From Lachnospiraceae bacterium (lineage in GTDB: Bacteria > Bacillota > Clostridia > Lachnospirales > Lachnospiraceae): a stretch of DNA of 64,000 bases. Below the pieces are notes generated by a model that saw nothing but the letters and a program-made list of their open reading frames with translations, had not been told where the DNA came from and searched no databases. Positions 7,670-17,183 of the stretch are shown piece by piece (position 1 is the stretch's first letter; each line of letters begins with the position of its first letter). The stretch covers positions 1 to 64,000 of the forward strand of contig JAETRI010000007.1 in NCBI GenBank assembly GCA_021770245.1, read 5' to 3'. The position numbers and the translations under genes were made by a program.

Positions 7670-8323
7670 ATGGGAAAGAAAGAAGGAAAAATGCTCTTAT
7701 TGGCAGGGGTACTATGTACCTTGGGCATCGCAGTATGTGCCTGTGGAAAGGCGGAGGAAGCGTCGGATGAGCGGGAATGGCAGGTGGTTTCAGGAGAACC
7801 GATTCCCAAAGAGGATACAAAAAGCGATGCTTCCGATTCAGAACCGGAGGCATCCACAGAAGAGACCAATACTGGAGACGGACAGAACCCCCGGGAGGCA
7901 GAGACGGGACCAGGCGAAAACCGTAACGAAGGAGCGGACAGCGTGCAGACTGAGCAGGCGGAAGCACAGAGTACACCTACAGGATGGACAGACAGCGAGC
8001 CCAATTTGGTGGGGGATGTCAAAGACCTGAAGGAAGGACAGTTAACGGTGGTGGAAGCCATTATGGAAAAAGCGGATAACGGTGGGGATATCATGGTGAG
8101 CCCTGCCGAGGGAGGAGATGATTCGAAGTTTAACAAGGTTGCGGTTACATACGATGAAAATACGCTGTTTGCCATACAGATGATCTATGATGGAGGAGCC
8201 AGATTCGAAATGTTAGAAGCAACAGCGGCAGATCTGGCATCCGGACAGCTCATTCATGTATGGGGGAGCCCTTCGGGCAGCGGCCTGAAAGCAGCGCAGA
8301 TCTGCATCGTAAAGGTGGCGTAA
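7670..8323 (+). CDS. Secreted lipoprotein of unknown function
   Basis: A protein of 217 residues. A Lys-rich start and a hydrophobic stretch (MLLLAGVLCTLGIAVCAC) form a signal peptide; the likely lipid-modified Cys is in VCACG near residue 25. Residues 27-110 are a low-complexity linker rich in Glu, Ser, Thr and Asp, as is common for surface lipoproteins. The C-terminal 100 residues are a compact beta-rich domain. It is preceded by GAGAGGAGAAGAAC. I do not recognise the domain; it could be a small OB-like or lipoprotein-only fold. Confidence 0.75.
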   Translation: MGKKEGKMLLLAGVLCTLGIAVCACGKAEEASDEREWQVVSGEPIPKEDTKSDASDSEPEASTEETNTGDGQNPREAETGPGENRNEGADSVQTEQAEAQSTPTGWTDSEPNLVGDVKDLKEGQLTVVEAIMEKADNGGDIMVSPAEGGDDSKFNKVAVTYDENTLFAIQMIYDGGARFEMLEATAADLASGQLIHVWGSPSGSGLKAAQICIVKVA

Positions 8324-8567
8324 ATCATTTCCGCCCTTCAGAGTAAAAAGGATCAGGAATGGCCCTGTGCCCCCTGTCCGTCTATCTCATACGATACCTC
8401 TTGAAATGGCTGAAAAATCAATGTATTCTATGTACTATAGGGTGCTGCCGGGTAGTCCGGTCAGTAGGCAGAAAGCCGGGAAGCCGAATAGACAGCGGGC
8501 TTTGCGGCTTTTCGTATAGGGGCGCTGCCTTTTGCTGCCCCGCTTTAAATAACAGGAGGCTATGTGT

Positions 8568-11201
8568 ATGAAGATTACCCGCATGAAAACAAACCGTATC
8601 CAAAACCCGCTGGGATTTGACCTGGGGATCCCGTCTGTCTCGTGGACCGTCTGCAAAACAGAGGCGAAAAAGCAGACTGCCGCGAGGGTCGAGGTTTCTA
8701 AATGCCCGGACTTTTCCGAGCTTGTCTTTGATACCGGCATATCGAAAACTCTTTCGTCCCTCGGTGTGAAGCTGGAGTTTGCGCCGGAGCCTCGTACGCG
8801 TTATTTTTGGCGTGTTTCTGTGACGAACGAGAACGGGGAGACCGCTGTGAGCGGCCCCGCGTGGTTTGAGACCGGTAAAATGGACGAACCGCTCTGCGGA
8901 AAACCGATCTCCCCGGACCTTGCCTTCGACATTGCGCCGTATTTCAGAAAGACTTTTACGATCCCCGGCAAGGTGCTTCGTGCACGAGCGTATTTCACGG
9001 GGCTGGGGATCTACGAGCTCTATGTAAACGGCCAAAAGGCCGGCGGGGAATTTCTCGCGCCCGGCTGCACCGCTTACGACAGATGGGTCCAGCTGCAGAC
9101 CTATGACGTGACAGAACTCCTGCATGAGGGGGAGAATGTCCTCGGCGCGATCGTCGGAAACGGCTGGGCCAAGGGCCGCTTTGCATTCGAAAGCGAGGCC
9201 GGTAATTATGAGACAGGATTTTCCGGTGAGCCGGCGGATAATTTCACGAAAGAATATCTGCTCTTCGGAGAGCTTCATGTCTGGACGGACGTGGGGGAGA
9301 TCATCATCGCAACGGACGAGACCTGGCAGTCTGCTCCGTGTCCTCTGACGTTTGGGAATATCTATGACGGCGAACGCTACGAGCAGGCGCTTGAAATCGA
9401 AAACTGGGCGTCAAAGGAATGCGCCTATACAGGCTGGCGCGGGGTAAGGATCAATACCTCGACGAAGCTCGGGCAGATCACAGACCGGCTTTCGCTGCCG
9501 GTCGTGGTAAAGCACAGGATCGTCCCGAAGGTCATTACGACGCCGAAGGACGAGCTGGTACTCGACCTCGGGCAGAACATCACCGGCTGGCTGACGTTTA
9601 CCGCCGACCTGCCAAAGGGCACGGCGCTGCGGCTGCAGTTCGGCGAGCTGCTGCAGGATGGCTGCTTCTACCGCGACAATATGCGTACTGCCCTCGCGGA
9701 GTACCGTTTTGTCTCCGACGGGCGTAAAGGTTTTGTGCGGCCCGTCGCCACGTTCTATGGGTTCCGGTTTGTAAAGTTCTCCGGTATCGAGAGCTTTGAC
9801 GGCATCACGGACGCGGAGGCATGGGCGATGTACTCCGATCTGGAGGCCACGGGAGAAATCGTGACCGGCAGCGAGAAGGTCAACCGGCTCTTCCTGAATT
9901 CCGTCTGGAGCCAGCGGGACAATTTCCTCGACGTGCCCACGGACTGCCCGCAGCGCGACGAGCGCATGGGATGGACCGGAGATGCACAGGCGTTTTGCCC
10001 GACTGCGAACTACAACATGGACTGCGAAGCGTTCTATACGAAATATATGCGGGATCTGCTCATCGAACAGGAGAGAAATGAGGGCAGAACGCCGGACGTC
10101 GCGCCAATGATGGTGTGCGAAGAGTACCAGAAGACGCATCCCATGCTTTCGGGCGGCGGGCACTGCGGCTGGGCGGACGCCGCGGCCGTCGTTCCGTGGG
10201 AGACGTATCTTGCCTCCGGGGATCCGGCCATTTTGGAAAGAAGCTACGACAACATGAAAAGCTGGGCCGACTGGGTATACCGCTATGACGAGGAGCACGG
10301 CGGTACGCGCCTCTGGCCGGGCCTGGAGTTCCATTTTGCCGACTGGCTGGCGCTGGACGGCCCGGAATCCGGCTTCAATCCGGAATCCGTCCTCGGCGGC
10401 ACGGATGTGACCTTCCTTTGTTCCGCATATTACTATAAATCCACCTGTTTCGTCCGGGACGCGGCCCGCGTACTCGGGAAGATCTCGGACTACGCGGTCT
10501 ATAAAAAACGCTCCGAGGAGATCCTCGACGCGATCCGTCACGAATATTATACGCCGGGAGGACTGTGTGCCGCAGCCACCCAGACCGGCAACGCGGTTTC
10601 GCTCGCCTTTGGTCTCGCGCCGGAGCATGCGCGCGGGAAGATCTTGGATTCCCTGAGAGCGCTACTTGTACAGAACCGGATGCATCTGAAGACCGGATTC
10701 CTCGGCACGCCGGTGCTCTGCCGCGCGCTTTCCGAAAACGGTGCAAACGAGGACGCATACACGCTGTTTTTGCAGGAGGATCTGCCAAGCTGGCTGTATG
10801 AGGTCAACATGGGCGCGACGACGATTTGGGAACGGTGGAATTCCGTGAATCCGGACGGGAAGATCAGCGGCATCGGGATGAACTCCATGAACCACTATGC
10901 ATACGGCGCGGTGTTTGAGTGGGTGTATAAAGACGTCTGCGGTCTGAATCCGGTGGCGGAGGCGTCGGGTTACAAGCGCGCTGTGCTTCGTCCGATGCCG
11001 GATAAGCGTTTGGGAGAAGCGAAAGCCACGGTCGAAACTGCCGCCGGACGCTATGAGAGCGGTTGGAAATGCGAGGGCGGGAAGGTACGCTACACCTTCA
11101 CTGTGCCGTTTGATGCCGAGGCGGAAATTGTCCTCACCGGAACGGACGGCGAGACGCTCCGGGAGACGGTCGGCGCAGGTACATATACCTATGTGCTCTA
11201 A
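8568..11201 (+). CDS. Alpha-L-rhamnosidase, GH78
   Basis: A protein of 877 residues with no signal peptide, so it acts in the cytoplasm on imported oligosaccharides. N-terminal beta domains are followed by an (alpha/alpha)6 barrel. CPQRDERMGWTGD holds the GH78 general acid Glu, and ATTIWERWNS the likely general base. GH78 enzymes remove terminal alpha-L-rhamnose from plant glycans and glycosides with inversion. The ATG at 8568 is eight bases from AGGAGG; the ATG six bases earlier is too close. Codons end in C or G more often than in the genes to the left, hinting at transfer. A strong terminator follows, so the gene is its own transcription unit. Confidence 0.93.
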   Translation: MKITRMKTNRIQNPLGFDLGIPSVSWTVCKTEAKKQTAARVEVSKCPDFSELVFDTGISKTLSSLGVKLEFAPEPRTRYFWRVSVTNENGETAVSGPAWFETGKMDEPLCGKPISPDLAFDIAPYFRKTFTIPGKVLRARAYFTGLGIYELYVNGQKAGGEFLAPGCTAYDRWVQLQTYDVTELLHEGENVLGAIVGNGWAKGRFAFESEAGNYETGFSGEPADNFTKEYLLFGELHVWTDVGEIIIATDETWQSAPCPLTFGNIYDGERYEQALEIENWASKECAYTGWRGVRINTSTKLGQITDRLSLPVVVKHRIVPKVITTPKDELVLDLGQNITGWLTFTADLPKGTALRLQFGELLQDGCFYRDNMRTALAEYRFVSDGRKGFVRPVATFYGFRFVKFSGIESFDGITDAEAWAMYSDLEATGEIVTGSEKVNRLFLNSVWSQRDNFLDVPTDCPQRDERMGWTGDAQAFCPTANYNMDCEAFYTKYMRDLLIEQERNEGRTPDVAPMMVCEEYQKTHPMLSGGGHCGWADAAAVVPWETYLASGDPAILERSYDNMKSWADWVYRYDEEHGGTRLWPGLEFHFADWLALDGPESGFNPESVLGGTDVTFLCSAYYYKSTCFVRDAARVLGKISDYAVYKKRSEEILDAIRHEYYTPGGLCAAATQTGNAVSLAFGLAPEHARGKILDSLRALLVQNRMHLKTGFLGTPVLCRALSENGANEDAYTLFLQEDLPSWLYEVNMGATTIWERWNSVNPDGKISGIGMNSMNHYAYGAVFEWVYKDVCGLNPVAEASGYKRAVLRPMPDKRLGEAKATVETAAGRYESGWKCEGGKVRYTFTVPFDAEAEIVLTGTDGETLRETVGAGTYTYVL

Positions 11202-11251
11202 GGGAGCTCTGACGACGTCAGGGAGCAAAACTAAATAAAGTTACCCTTTCT

Positions 11252-11293
11252 ATACCACCGGTCTGCAGATGCGCGGACCGGTGGTATTTTTTA
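11252..11293 (+). terminator. Strong terminator after rhamnosidase
   Basis: The stem ATACCACCGGTC pairs perfectly with GACCGGTGGTAT, followed by six T bases. Confidence 0.9.
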
Positions 11294-11326
11294 AACAGGA
11301 CGTAAGAAAGGAGTTTAACAGGGTCA

Positions 11327-11395
11327 AAAGTATAGTTTCTCATGTAAAGTCCTGCATTCCATCCAGTAGTTTTTTTCGTGATATTCTGCCAAAAT
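11327..11395 (+). promoter_or_regulatory. Promoter/operator shared with the convergent operon
   Basis: This block reads AAAGTATAGTTT..CATGTAAAG..CTGCATT..CCAGTAG, then a T-run, and ends with TGCCAAAAT, an extended -10 element. The same blocks in the same order and spacing occur on the other strand at 21873-21805. From the first A to the TGC is 60 bases in both. Such a pair suggests one regulator, most simply the YesN-type protein encoded between them, activating both transcripts. Confidence 0.75.
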
Positions 11396-11419
11396 AAAAG
11401 GGAAAGGAGGGGGATTTTT

Positions 11420-12340
11420 ATGAAAACCAGACATTTTCTCAAAAGGATAGCCGGGCAGCACAGATTATATATCATGATGCTGCCGATGCTGGCAGCCGTT
11501 ACGCTGTTTTCCTACATACCGCTTAGCGGGTGGGCGATGGCGTTTACCGATTATCAGATCGGGGGCAGTCTGTTCGGCGGCGAGTTTGTCGGCTTTCGTC
11601 ATTTTCGGTATTTCTTTACGCAGGCGGCAGATTCGTTTTACGTGCTCCGCAACACGCTGGTGATCAATCTGAGCTCCCTGGCGATCAATTTGGTCAGTGC
11701 GTGTGCGTTTGCCATACTGCTCAACGAGGTAAGGACCTCGTGGCTGCGCAGGGTCGTGCAGTCGCTTTCGTTCTTTCCGTTTTTTATTTCATGGGTGATC
11801 ACCTATACTCTTTTCAATACCTTTCTTTCTATGCAGACGGGCGTATTGAACGTGGTTATGAAGGATCTGGGCCTGATTGACGCCGGGATCAATTTCCTGG
11901 GGGATCCCGATTATTCCTGGGGCGTCATCATATTTGTAGGTTTTTGGAAAAGCATCGGATATAACAGCGTTATTTTTCTGGCGGCGATATCCGGCATTGA
12001 ACAGGAGCAGTATGAAGCAGCCAGCATCGACGGCGCCACACATATGCAGAAGATCCGGTTTATCACGATCCCCGCGCTTGCTCCGACATTGGCGGTCCTG
12101 CTGATCATGAATTCCGGCTGGATATTCAACTCGAATTTTGAAGAATTCAACCTGTTTTCAAACTCCGTAAACTGGCAGAAGATGGAAGTGCTCGATGTCT
12201 ATGTGTATCGCTACGGCCTGAAGATGCTCGATTACTCTTATGCGACCGCGGTAGGGGTCATCAAGACCGCCGCCAGCTTGATTATGTTTTTTGCCGTTAA
12301 TATTGTTGCAAAGCGCGTTAACGGCCGTTCGCTGATTTAG
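11420..12340 (+). CDS. Carbohydrate ABC permease, LplB/CUT1 type
   Basis: A protein of 306 residues with six transmembrane helices, the first in LYIMMLPMLAAVTLFSYIPL. The binding-protein-dependent permease EAA loop is EQEQYEAASIDGATHMQKIRFITIPAL, which contacts the ATPase. It resembles LplB/YtcP-type permeases that work with large lipoprotein binding proteins and YesM/YesN sensors. ATG 11420 follows AAAGGAGG closely. No ATPase gene is present in the cluster; such systems usually borrow the shared MsmX-type ATPase. Confidence 0.92.
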   Translation: MKTRHFLKRIAGQHRLYIMMLPMLAAVTLFSYIPLSGWAMAFTDYQIGGSLFGGEFVGFRHFRYFFTQAADSFYVLRNTLVINLSSLAINLVSACAFAILLNEVRTSWLRRVVQSLSFFPFFISWVITYTLFNTFLSMQTGVLNVVMKDLGLIDAGINFLGDPDYSWGVIIFVGFWKSIGYNSVIFLAAISGIEQEQYEAASIDGATHMQKIRFITIPALAPTLAVLLIMNSGWIFNSNFEEFNLFSNSVNWQKMEVLDVYVYRYGLKMLDYSYATAVGVIKTAASLIMFFAVNIVAKRVNGRSLI

Positions 12341-12360
12341 GGAAAGGAGGAAGTCATTCG

Positions 12361-13314
12361 ATGGTCCAATTTGAGAAAACGGCGATTACGCCCGGGAAAA
12401 AAAGGAAACTTTGGCGCAGGAAATTCTATCACGACCGTTCCTCCTGTATCTCCGATTATATCTTGAAACTAGTCGTGGTAATCGTTATGGTCCTTATTTC
12501 CGTTATCACGCTCTATCCGTTTTTATATATCCTGTTTTATTCGCTGAGTACATCCGGAAAGGTAGGCGCAGGCCTTCTGTTGTATCCCCGCGGCTTCACG
12601 CTGGAATCTTATCGGATCCTTTTTACCAATGCAGCGAATATCGGTCATGCGATGCTCGTTTCCGTTGCGCGCAGCACGCTCGGGCCCCTTGTTTCCCTGA
12701 CGGTCAATTCGATGGGGGCGTTCGCTTTGTCGCGTAAAAGGCTGATCGGACGCAAAGTGTTTCTGGTATATGTTTTAATGACGATGTATTTCAGCAGCGG
12801 CATTATTCCCACATATATCCTGATGCAGCGGCTTCATTTGGCAGGGACCTTTTGGGTGTATATCGTTCCGGCAATGTTTAGCACATTTAACATGATCCTG
12901 ATCAAGACCTATATGGAAGGAATCCCGGAGGCGTTGGAGGAATCCGCGCTGATAGACGGCGCGAATGATTATGTGATCTTTTTCCGCGTCCTTCTTCCGC
13001 TTTGCATGCCGGTCCTGGCTGCCGTGCTGCTGTTTGACTGTGTGAACCAGTGGAATGCTTACAGTGATACGATGATCTATAATTCCATGAAGTCGGATCT
13101 GCATACGCTGCAATATGTCCTGATGACCTTCATCGATACCAGGGCATCGTCGCTGCAGGAGGCGGAGAGCAAGGGAGAACTCCAATCGTTGTTCAATCCT
13201 GTCACGGCCAGGATGGCGCTTACGGTAATTGTAACCGTCCCTATCCTCTGTGTGTATCCCGTTTTACAGAAATACTTTGCGAGCGGGATCCTGATCGGGT
13301 CGGTCAAAGGCTGA
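12361..13314 (+). CDS. Carbohydrate ABC permease, LplC/CUT1 type
   Basis: A protein of 317 residues, the second permease of the importer, 20 bases after the first. It has a long basic N-terminus, then six helices. The EAA loop is PEALEESALIDGANDYVIFFRVLLPLCMP. The end (PVLQKYFASGILIGSVKG) is typical of LplC/YtcP-type subunits. It forms a heterodimer with the upstream permease. Confidence 0.92.
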   Translation: MVQFEKTAITPGKKRKLWRRKFYHDRSSCISDYILKLVVVIVMVLISVITLYPFLYILFYSLSTSGKVGAGLLLYPRGFTLESYRILFTNAANIGHAMLVSVARSTLGPLVSLTVNSMGAFALSRKRLIGRKVFLVYVLMTMYFSSGIIPTYILMQRLHLAGTFWVYIVPAMFSTFNMILIKTYMEGIPEALEESALIDGANDYVIFFRVLLPLCMPVLAAVLLFDCVNQWNAYSDTMIYNSMKSDLHTLQYVLMTFIDTRASSLQEAESKGELQSLFNPVTARMALTVIVTVPILCVYPVLQKYFASGILIGSVKG

Positions 13315-13477
13315 TCGGGTACTTATGATACGAGACGCGCGGATCCGGGCGCGCCAACGGGCGGACCGTTCATACGAATCGCCGAAACGTCCCACAGCCG
13401 CCAAGTATTGGACAGATCGGAAAAGACGGATCGTATTGTAAATATATTTATTTTTTATGAAAAGGAGGCAGTCAGAA

Positions 13478-15220
13478 ATGAAAAGAAGGATTATTGCTTG
13501 CAGTCTGGTCCTGATGATGCTTATATCGCTCATCGGGTGCGGACAATCTTCGCCGCAGGGCGGAGCCTCGTCCGATGCGGAGCCGTCGTCGTCAACGGGG
13601 GAGACATCGACAGAGGATGCAAAGCCGCAGGAGGGGGCGTCGGGAGAGGAAACGCGTGAAGAGTATGTGATCGACATGATGGACCCTGAGGCTTCAAGCT
13701 TTCTCAGCACGGACACGCCCCTCGGCCGGATGATCAAGGAAAAATTCAATATTGTTTTTAACGTCACGTCCTATTCGGGCAATTATGACGAGCAGGTCGC
13801 GCTGATGGTTTCCGGGCAAAGCTATCCCGAAATCGTGCGTCTCCGCAACAATGAGGATATACAGACCTATGCCAAGGCCGGCGCTCTGCTCGACCTGGAA
13901 GAATTGGCAAACAGCTGTGGGGCGCAGAATTTTCTCGAGTATCATAAGGATACCATTCAGCTTGCGAAAATGTCTTCCGGAGACGGGCACCTGTACACAT
14001 GGGAGTATGATTCGCCCCAGGTTGCCCTGAGCTCTGACATATGGATCCGCAGCGACGTTCTGGAAGCAGCCGGTTGGCCGGACGTTCTGACGGAGGACGA
14101 ATGGATCGAGGTTTTGAAGCTTGGTATGGAACAATTCCCGGAGACAAACGGCCAGCCCACCATCGGCCTGACGATGCCCGGCGGAGAGGGCTACGGCGTC
14201 CAGGGAATCATGCCGATCATGTACGAAAAGGGCGGCTATACCGCCATGGGCGGCAACAATGCCGTGATCTACAACGATAAGGAAGACAAATACGAGGATT
14301 ATTTCCAGAACGAATATGTGAAGTCCTCGCTGCGCTTCTTCAATCGTCTCTATCGGGAAGGGCTTCTGGATCCGGAATGCTTCTCTGATCTGTCGTCACA
14401 AACAAACGAAAAGGCGGTTGCCGGACGCGCGCTTGCCTTATGGTATACCGGCGGCTGGTATGTGAAAGCGTCAAACGCCGCTCTGGAAGAAGCGGGACAC
14501 CCGGAGATGGCCTACGTGGAGATGCCGGTCATGTCTCAGGACCAGATCGACAACGGGGAGACGCGCCATTTCCGCGAACTTCAGAACTATGCTTATCAGA
14601 GCATGGCGATCACGAAGAACGCGAGATATCCGGAACGGATCATGGAATTGTTGGATTACTTTTCCACGGAGGAAGGCCAGATCCTGCTCGGCTGGGGTAT
14701 TGAGGGTGAGCACTATACGGTCGAGGACGGTGTCCGCACGCCTACACAGGAGCTTTTGGATCAATATCACAAGGATGCCGGCTACCTCAGTAAACAGGGG
14801 ATCGAGAATTTCGAGTTTCTCGGTTTGTCCAAAGGGATGGACAGCTCCGGCCAATATTACCAGATGACCGACAGCAAAAGCTTCAAACTCGATACCTTAT
14901 CCGATCGTGCAAAGGAGGTTTACAGCCATTACGGCTGGGAGATCGAGGAAGATATCTGGTTCAAGAATGACCGGTTCGACATCGAGTTTATTCCGAGCGG
15001 CGTTGTGGGGACGGTTACCCTTGATCCCACCTCTTCCGAGGCGAAGCTGGAGCAGCAGCTTGTGGACTTCCGGAACAAGGCGACCGTGGAGATCGTGATG
15101 AGCAGCGACTTTGAGGATACGTTTAACCGTAAGATGGAGGAGTACAAAAAGCTCGGGGCGGAATCTGTTGTTGCCGCATACAACAAGGTGTATGAAGAGA
15201 AGAAAAAAGCGCTGGAATGA
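13478..15220 (+). CDS. Sugar-binding lipoprotein of the CUT1 importer
   Basis: An extracellular solute-binding protein of 580 residues (LplA/YtcQ family size). Signal peptide with lipobox LIGC, then a Ser/Asp/Glu-rich linker, then a two-lobed periplasmic-binding fold. It should hold an oligosaccharide at the outer face and deliver it to the two permeases encoded just upstream. ATG 13478 is chosen because AAGGAGG (13461-13467) lies in front of it; the ATG at 13457 overlaps that site. The 160-base gap before it could contain an additional promoter. Confidence 0.93.
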   Translation: MKRRIIACSLVLMMLISLIGCGQSSPQGGASSDAEPSSSTGETSTEDAKPQEGASGEETREEYVIDMMDPEASSFLSTDTPLGRMIKEKFNIVFNVTSYSGNYDEQVALMVSGQSYPEIVRLRNNEDIQTYAKAGALLDLEELANSCGAQNFLEYHKDTIQLAKMSSGDGHLYTWEYDSPQVALSSDIWIRSDVLEAAGWPDVLTEDEWIEVLKLGMEQFPETNGQPTIGLTMPGGEGYGVQGIMPIMYEKGGYTAMGGNNAVIYNDKEDKYEDYFQNEYVKSSLRFFNRLYREGLLDPECFSDLSSQTNEKAVAGRALALWYTGGWYVKASNAALEEAGHPEMAYVEMPVMSQDQIDNGETRHFRELQNYAYQSMAITKNARYPERIMELLDYFSTEEGQILLGWGIEGEHYTVEDGVRTPTQELLDQYHKDAGYLSKQGIENFEFLGLSKGMDSSGQYYQMTDSKSFKLDTLSDRAKEVYSHYGWEIEEDIWFKNDRFDIEFIPSGVVGTVTLDPTSSEAKLEQQLVDFRNKATVEIVMSSDFEDTFNRKMEEYKKLGAESVVAAYNKVYEEKKKALE

Positions 15221-15350
15221 TTCCCGCCGTTAGAGATGTGCGGTCTGATATCGAGGTTTTCGGCGAACTCGGGAGGGACTGCGCATTTGGAAGAACGGCC
15301 TGCGGCGATTGCCGTTAATCGGATTTGCTCTAAACGACAGGTCCGGACAA

Positions 15351-15549
15351 CAGATGAGAAATCGCATGCGCGATTTCTCATCTGCTGCCGCGCAGGACGC
15401 GGTATGGAAGGATTAGGTTGAAAAATAAGCCCGATGGCTTATTTTTCAACCGTCATTTGTGCCGCAGGCGGCCCAAATGGAAGCGGCATGTCGGATTAGG
15501 TTGAAAAAAAGGACCGATGGCCTTTTTTCAACCCGGCAATGTGTGCCGG
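15351..15549. repeat. Composite multi-hairpin repeat, copy 1
   Basis: Consecutive hairpins fill the gap between two convergent genes: 15351-15384 (CAGATGAGAAATCGC/GCGATTTCTCATCTG), a GCCGC..GCGG stem at 15387, 15416-15451 (GGTTGAAAAATAAGCC/GGCTTATTTTTCAACC), 15454-15479 (CATTTG..CAAATG around GCCGC/GCGGC), 15499-15533 (GGTTGAAAAAAAGG/CCTTTTTTCAACC) and 15533-15549 (CCGGCA/TGCCGG). The same modules recur near 26.8 and 62.7 kb. Any of the T-rich stems could end transcription of the binding-protein gene. Confidence 0.85.
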
Positions 15550-15572
15550 AACGCCTGCCTGCCGGATCCGCA

Positions 15573-16403
15573 TCATTTTGCGCGTCGGCCGGTGTCCTCC
15601 AAAAATTGGCGGCAGGGCAGCAGGAAGTCGGTTTGAATCAGGTCGAAACCGCGGTCGGCAAGCCAGCCCCAGCCGTCCTTCGGATCCTCCACCATGGAAA
15701 CATCATCGGTATGGCCGCCGGACAATACCGTGCGGTAATCATAGACAATGGCATTGCAGCAGACAATTTTCTGATCCCGGTGCATCCGGTCCAGGTATTC
15801 GTATGAAGCGACCGGTGCGTCGTCCGTGGTAAACAAAGCCTCTACGCCTACATAATTGATCCTGCGCCTCATCAATTCCCGATGCGTATGGTCTTCCTCA
15901 CGCACAAGCATCATATAGGGAAGATCCGGCGCATAGCGTTCCACGTCCTCAAGATAGTCCGGTCGGTTTTCCGTTTTGATCAGTACCTGGTCTTCCATAC
16001 CGAGCCTGCGGACCAATTCGGCGATCTTACGGGGATTTTCCCAGAATTTATCGATATTTACAATGCACCTTCCCCGTAGCAGCCGCAGGGCGTCTTCCAG
16101 GGCCGTGATCGTCCATTCCGTGGGCGACAGATCGCAGTTGAGCCGCCGGAGCTGCGAGACCGCCGAAGCGGGATGATTTTTAATGGAATCCTGAAGTCCT
16201 AAATGTACCTTTTCCATACCGGGATGCTGTACGAAAAGTACGCCGTCGCTGCTGCGTTCCACATCCAGCTCCACAATATCTGCCCCCTGATTTTGCGCGA
16301 TCCGAAACGCCTGCAGCGAATTGCAGGGGATGTTGCCGGCCGAAACGCCGCGGTGCGCCATCAACAGTACCTTTTTCCTTTTTGCCTGCTCAAATAAACC
16401 CAT
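15573..16403 (-). CDS. Glycerophosphodiester phosphodiesterase-like enzyme
   Basis: A protein of 276 residues, cytoplasmic TIM barrel. It has the GDPD blocks MAHRGVSAGN, IVELDVERSSDG and a late FDLIQTDF. The enzyme family cleaves glycerophosphodiesters into glycerol-3-phosphate and an alcohol. Two family positions differ: the usual P-E-N-T after the HRG motif is P-C-N-S here, and the usual E-I-K strand is NIDKF. The metal-site Glu-Asp pair is kept, but the substrate may be unusual. ATG 16403 follows AGGAGC. It is last in a minus-strand operon with yesN/yesM-type genes. Confidence 0.8.
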   Translation of the reverse strand: MGLFEQAKRKKVLLMAHRGVSAGNIPCNSLQAFRIAQNQGADIVELDVERSSDGVLFVQHPGMEKVHLGLQDSIKNHPASAVSQLRRLNCDLSPTEWTITALEDALRLLRGRCIVNIDKFWENPRKIAELVRRLGMEDQVLIKTENRPDYLEDVERYAPDLPYMMLVREEDHTHRELMRRRINYVGVEALFTTDDAPVASYEYLDRMHRDQKIVCCNAIVYDYRTVLSGGHTDDVSMVEDPKDGWGWLADRGFDLIQTDFLLPCRQFLEDTGRRAK

Positions 16404-16442
16404 ACCTGCTCCTGTCCGCGTGCATAACACGCATTGTATCGA

Positions 16443-17171
16443 TCAGCCTTTCCGCTGGCCGCTCTTATATTTTCCCGGAGACACCCCATAAATTTTCAGA
16501 AAAATACGGTGAAAGTAATTGATATCGTGATATCCGACGCGTTCGGCTGCATCATTGATGCTGACGCTGCTGTTCCGAAGCAGCTGCGCTGCCTGACGCA
16601 CGCGGTAAAGGTTCAGTTCGTCCCGAAAACTATTCCCCGTTTCCGCCCGGAACAGGCGCCCCAGATATGCGGGATTATAATGAAGGCGCTCGGCCAGGCT
16701 CTTCAGGCTGATGTTTTCCATGTATTCCTCTTCGATCATGCTGCGCAGCCGGGAGACAAGCTGCTGCTCGCGATGCATGCTGTCCTCCTCGTCGCGTTGA
16801 TTAAGTTCGTCATATATTTTCCGGAGAAGCTCCTGCAAGGCGGCCTCGTTCACGGGCTTGAGCAGATACTCGCGCACGCCCAGCGAAACCGCCTGGCGTG
16901 CGTATTCAAAGTCACGATAGCTTGTGAGTAATATAACATTAACGGACAAACCCAGTTCCTGTATTTTTTCTACCAGCTGCAAACCGCTGAGCCTGGGCAT
17001 ACGGATATCGGTCACCAAAACGTCGATACTCTGTTTCATCAACATTTGCAGCGCCTCTTCCCCGTTGCTTGCACTTCCGACGATCTCAAACCCCAAACTG
17101 TTCCAATCAACAATGATCTGTAGGCCGGTCCGGATCGCCCGCTCATCGTCCGCGATCACTACACGGTACAT
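16443..17171 (-). CDS. YesN-type AraC response regulator
   Basis: A protein of 242 residues. Receiver domain at residues 1-120 (acidic pair ADDE, phospho-acceptor Asp in VLVTDIRMPRLSG, Lys in LLKPVNE), then after a short linker an AraC-type double helix-turn-helix (LAERLHYNPAYLGRLFRAETG and AERVGYHDINYFHRIFLKIYG). YesN proteins are often about 500 residues with an extra middle region, absent here. It is the partner of the kinase just upstream and the best candidate to bind the shared promoter at 11327 and 21873. Confidence 0.92.
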   Translation of the reverse strand: MYRVVIADDERAIRTGLQIIVDWNSLGFEIVGSASNGEEALQMLMKQSIDVLVTDIRMPRLSGLQLVEKIQELGLSVNVILLTSYRDFEYARQAVSLGVREYLLKPVNEAALQELLRKIYDELNQRDEEDSMHREQQLVSRLRSMIEEEYMENISLKSLAERLHYNPAYLGRLFRAETGNSFRDELNLYRVRQAAQLLRNSSVSINDAAERVGYHDINYFHRIFLKIYGVSPGKYKSGQRKG

Positions 17172-17183
17172 TTCGTTCCCCCC

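Noticed and set aside
8441-8520. Copy of the hairpin repeat before the rhamnosidase gene
   Set aside because: It has an imperfect AAAGCC/GGCTTT dyad but none of the module sequences of the repeat family.
15351-15549. CRISPR array
   Set aside because: The repeats are palindromes of differing sequence and spacing, with no constant repeat and spacer pattern and no cas genes nearby.
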